Source: Spirochaetales bacterium
GTDB lineage: Bacteria; Spirochaetota; Spirochaetia; DSM-27196; SLST01
DNA length: 8,359 nt
Assembly (NCBI GenBank): GCA_007130265.1
Contig: SLST01000554.1
Coordinates: forward strand, 1-8,359
Reading direction: 5' to 3'
Part shown: piece after piece, positions 6,896-8,359 of the stretch
Position numbering within the stretch: the first letter of the stretch is position 1
Layout of the letters: each line of letters begins with the position of its first letter
Position numbers and translations under genes: made by a program
The notes under the pieces: generated by a model
Told to the model about the DNA's origin: nothing
Databases searched by the model: none
Seen by the model: the letters and a program-made list of their open reading frames with translations, nothing else

Positions 6896-6978
6896 CGCGA
6901 GCGCTCCGGCTGCGCCGATCGTGAATGGTTCAGGCTGGTCATGGTCCCATTGTCCATGGTTCCGGCGTTGATTTCCAT
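6892..6978 (-). other. Possible 28-codon upstream ORF overlapping the acetyltransferase start
   Basis: On the minus strand an ATG at 6978 opens a 28-codon frame, with further in-frame ATGs at 6957 and 6942, that ends in a TGA at 6894-6892. This stop overlaps the acetyltransferase GTG by four bases (GTGA), a classic coupling geometry. No strong Shine-Dalgarno sequence precedes any of the ATGs. A frame this short can easily occur by chance, so I list it as a candidate leader peptide only. Confidence 0.25.
6904..6907 (-). promoter_or_regulatory. Ribosome binding site supporting the acetyltransferase GTG
   Basis: GGAG on the minus strand, 8 bases before the GTG at 6895. Together with the homology start it favours this GTG over longer readings. 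Confidence 0.5.
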
Positions 6979-6995
6979 GGTAAAAACCTGATAAT
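6968..6995 (+). promoter_or_regulatory. Likely promoter of the PhyH dioxygenase gene
   Basis: TTGATT (6968-6973; four of six match TTGACA), a 16-base spacer and GATAAT (6990-6995; five of six match TATAAT). TAATAT at 6992-6997 with an 18-base spacer is an alternative -10. Transcription would start near 7002, leaving a leader of about 28 bases with a strong Shine-Dalgarno sequence. Confidence 0.5.
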
Positions 6996-7008
6996 ATGAC
7001 TAATATTA
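6992..7008. promoter_or_regulatory. AT-rich dyad over the dioxygenase promoter, candidate operator
   Basis: TAATAT (6992-6997) and ATATTA (7003-7008) form an inverted repeat around GACTA, across the -10 and predicted start of the dioxygenase gene. The hexanucleotide CCTGAT flanks it at 6987-6992 and 7011-7016. Almost the only long AT-rich stretch in the window, it would suit a dimeric repressor or simply promoter melting. Confidence 0.35.
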
Positions 7009-7017
7009 ATCCTGATC

Positions 7018-7024
7018 GGGAGGG
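7018..7024 (+). promoter_or_regulatory. Strong ribosome binding site of the dioxygenase gene
   Basis: GGGAGGG lies 5 bases before the ATG at 7030 and fixes that start. Confidence 0.8.
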
Positions 7025-7029
7025 TTTCC

Positions 7030-7851
7030 ATGATTGCAACGAAGATCGATCCGGCCACCGTCGAGTCGGCAAAGAACGAGTTCGACGGACGAGGATATGC
7101 CGTCGTGCGATCGTTGTTCACACCGCCAGAGGCGGAAGCAATCAACGAGCTCTTCGGTGAGATCCACCGCACCGGAGCCGACGGTCACTACGAGCACGCC
7201 TCGCGAGAGGAGTCGGGGGGCGATCCGCTTCTCGAGTACCCCAGGGTCATGAATCCGCATCGGTTCAGCGACCCGGCGCGCGCGTGGATGCACGATCCGC
7301 GCGTTGCGGACACTCTGCGATCCCTGTTCGGCGAAGAGCCGCTCGGGGTGCAGTCGATGTACTACTTCAAGCCTCCCGGCGCGAGGGGGCAGGCGATGCA
7401 CCAGGACCAGTTCTACCTGCAGGTGAGACCCGGCACCTGTATCGCCACCTGGATCGCGCTCGATGAATGCGATCGCAGAAACGGCGGAATGGTCCTGGTG
7501 CCGCGCACCCAGGGGCACTCCATCGACTGCCGGAAGGCCGGCAAGCCGGGCGCGGGGTCGTACGGCCCGAACGCGATACCCATCCCGATCCCCGACGGCT
7601 ACCGCGGCGAGGCGCCCGAGCTCGCCCCCGGCGACGCGATCTTCTTCAACGGCAGCCTCCTGCACGGCAGCGGCAGGAACGCGACGCAGGACCGCTGGCG
7701 CAGATCGTACATCTTCCACCACGTGGGGGTGAGCTGCGAGACGATCAGCTCCTCGTACCATCCGCTCGTCGACATGATCGGCCGCGATGTGGTCCGCGAC
7801 AAGACGACCGACGGCGGCCCCTGCGGCGGCTGGGTCGGCGCGGCGCACTGA
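7030..7851 (+). CDS. PhyH (phytanoyl-CoA dioxygenase) family Fe(II)/2-oxoglutarate oxygenase
   Basis: A 273-residue cytoplasmic oxygenase that would hydroxylate a small molecule using O2 and 2-oxoglutarate. The iron facial triad is visible as His124 and Asp126 (MHQDQF) and His212 (LLHGSGRN), and the Arg that binds the 2-oxoglutarate carboxylate is probably Arg224 or Arg225 (RWRRSY). The N-terminal part (FDGRGYAVVRSLFTPPEAEAI, about 18-38) is the usual family opening, and TWIALDECDRRNGGMVLVPRTQGH (about 140-163) the core beta strands with the 'NGGM..VPRTQGH' signature. Length is normal. The ATG at 7030 follows GGGAGGG by 5 bases. Bacterial relatives act on many substrates (natural products, ectoine, phosphonates, fatty acyl groups), so the substrate is unknown; phytanoyl-CoA itself is unlikely. 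Divergent from the acetyltransferase gene, convergent with the small gene at 7896-8186. Confidence 0.92.
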   Translation: MIATKIDPATVESAKNEFDGRGYAVVRSLFTPPEAEAINELFGEIHRTGADGHYEHASREESGGDPLLEYPRVMNPHRFSDPARAWMHDPRVADTLRSLFGEEPLGVQSMYYFKPPGARGQAMHQDQFYLQVRPGTCIATWIALDECDRRNGGMVLVPRTQGHSIDCRKAGKPGAGSYGPNAIPIPIPDGYRGEAPELAPGDAIFFNGSLLHGSGRNATQDRWRRSYIFHHVGVSCETISSSYHPLVDMIGRDVVRDKTTDGGPCGGWVGAAH

Positions 7852-7895
7852 CTCTCCGCGTCGCGCGCTCCGCGATCAACAATTCCGGCACCACC

Positions 7896-8186
7896 CTATG
7901 CGGGCTTCCCCTGGGTTTTCCCCGCCTTCTTGTCCACCTTCGTCCGCGCGTCCCTCGCCTTTCGCGCGTGCTTCGCGGACTTGAGCGTCTCCTGCAGGAC
8001 CATCATCGACACCTTCTTCTCGTTGGAGGTGAACTCGAGCTTCTCCTTGAGCGAATCCACATCGCGGACCGCCTTCTCCGCTGACTCGAGCGCCTGCGAC
8101 ACCGGCTTCGTGTCCAGGTCGGATCCAGCGTTCCTGTCGATCCACGCCCGAGCCGCGTCCAGGGCCTCTTTCGTCTTCTGGTTCAT
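7896..8186 (-). CDS. Small helical protein with a basic C-terminal tail, unknown function
   Basis: A 96-residue protein of no family I recognise. It has no signal peptide, no membrane helix and no Cys. Residues about 1-68 are charged and helix-prone with short heptad-like stretches (VRDVDSLKEKLEF, MMVLQETLKSAK). Residues 69-96 are very rich in Lys and Arg (about eleven basic against two acidic residues) and end in a flexible, Ala/Gly/Pro-containing lysine tail. Such tails occur in nucleic-acid-associated small proteins, but also in others, so nucleic-acid binding is only a guess. The start is well supported: GGAGGA lies 5 bases before the ATG at 8186. The gene is convergent with the dioxygenase gene, with only 44 bases between their stops and no clear shared terminator. 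Confidence 0.8.
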   Translation of the reverse strand: MNQKTKEALDAARAWIDRNAGSDLDTKPVSQALESAEKAVRDVDSLKEKLEFTSNEKKVSMMVLQETLKSAKHARKARDARTKVDKKAGKTQGKPA

Positions 8187-8191
8187 GCTGC

Positions 8192-8197
8192 TCCTCC
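8192..8197 (-). promoter_or_regulatory. Strong ribosome binding site of the 96-aa protein gene
   Basis: GGAGGA on the minus strand, 5 bases before the ATG at 8186; this is the main evidence that the small ORF is a real gene. No convincing promoter hexamers are seen upstream, although the stretch around 8205-8236 is locally AT-rich. Confidence 0.75.
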
Positions 8198-8248
8198 GCG
8201 TCTGTGATACACCATGATTGTGAGAATTTGATGAGGATTCCGGGCGCC

Positions 8249-8332
8249 CCGGCCCTTCGGGCCGGCCGGGCTGCTGCGGGCTGCGCGCCCTGCCGGGCGC
8301 TCCGGTCCCGGCTGCGCCGGGACCCCTTCGGG
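8249..8332. repeat. Cluster of GC-rich hairpins (REP-like)
   Basis: At least three perfect inverted repeats stand side by side: CCGGCCC/GGGCCGG around TTC (8249-8265), GCGCCC/GGGCGC around TGCC (8285-8300) and a 9-bp stem GGTCCCGGC/GCCGGGACC around TGC (8304-8324), plus a small CCC-TTC-GGG (8324-8332). GGGCTGC is repeated at 8268 and 8278. No ORF here has a supported start. This looks like intergenic palindromic repeat DNA; the cluster may continue past the window edge. Confidence 0.6.
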
Positions 8333-8359
8333 CCCTCCGGATCCCTGGCGCATCCGCGG

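Noticed and set aside
6968..7031. A minus-strand promoter for the acetyltransferase in the same AT-rich island
   Set aside because: TATTAT at 6991-6996 on the minus strand is a fair -10, but no -35 appears at 16-18 bases; left uncalled, although some promoter for that gene must lie nearby.
6896..7072. A 324-residue version of the acetyltransferase
   Set aside because: The added 59 codons have no family similarity, cross the divergent promoter region and even overlap the dioxygenase gene; the GTG at 6895 has a Shine-Dalgarno sequence and gives the normal length.
7006..7848. A 280-codon minus-strand frame
   Set aside because: It is exactly antisense to the PhyH gene, whose catalytic motifs and ribosome binding site are clear. 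The frame is a codon-composition shadow of GC-rich DNA.
7838..7866. Imperfect hairpin over the stop of the dioxygenase gene as a terminator
   Set aside because: The stem is 8 bp with one G-U pair and a 13-base loop, includes the stop codon, and no U tract follows in either direction. In such GC-rich DNA it may be chance.

Overview
This window is GC-rich, almost fully coding DNA from a bacterium that is probably diderm: three predicted lipoproteins and a periplasmic-adaptor (HlyD-type) protein point to a two-membrane envelope. Large FtsX-type permeases, PhyH-type dioxygenases and many lipoproteins together are common in GC-rich Spirochaetota, but they also occur in several other phyla, so I assign no genus. 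I see no rRNA, tRNA, CRISPR array, transposase, integrase or phage gene.

Left part (1-4085, all minus strand): one tight operon read right to left. It encodes a 147-residue lipoprotein, a MacB/LolD-type ABC ATPase, an HlyD/MacA-like adaptor that is itself a predicted lipoprotein, and a very large FtsX-family permease that runs off the left edge. Two junctions are ATGA overlaps and the third is a 2-base gap, so the four products are expected to be made together as one envelope export or lipoprotein-handling (mechanotransmission-type) machine.

Middle (4166-5901, minus strand): a single 229-residue lipoprotein gene with its own sigma70-like promoter (TTGGCA, 17 bases, TATGCT), a strong Shine-Dalgarno sequence and a terminator-like hairpin directly after its stop. 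Upstream of it is a cytoplasmic calcineurin-like metallophosphoesterase with all metal-binding motifs intact.

Right part (6098-8186): an AAC(3)-family (Antibiotic_NAT) acetyltransferase and a PhyH-type Fe(II)/2-oxoglutarate dioxygenase are transcribed divergently. They share a 134-base control region that contains an AT-rich island with a short dyad over the dioxygenase promoter. A small helical protein with a Lys/Arg-rich tail converges on the dioxygenase gene. The right edge is a cluster of GC-rich hairpins without an evident gene.

Most of this is recognisable by family. The less ordinary points are the two-lipoprotein export operon, two genes that look leaderless, the divergent control region with a small upstream ORF coupled to the acetyltransferase start, and the palindrome cluster at the right edge. 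I found no convincing entirely new system.
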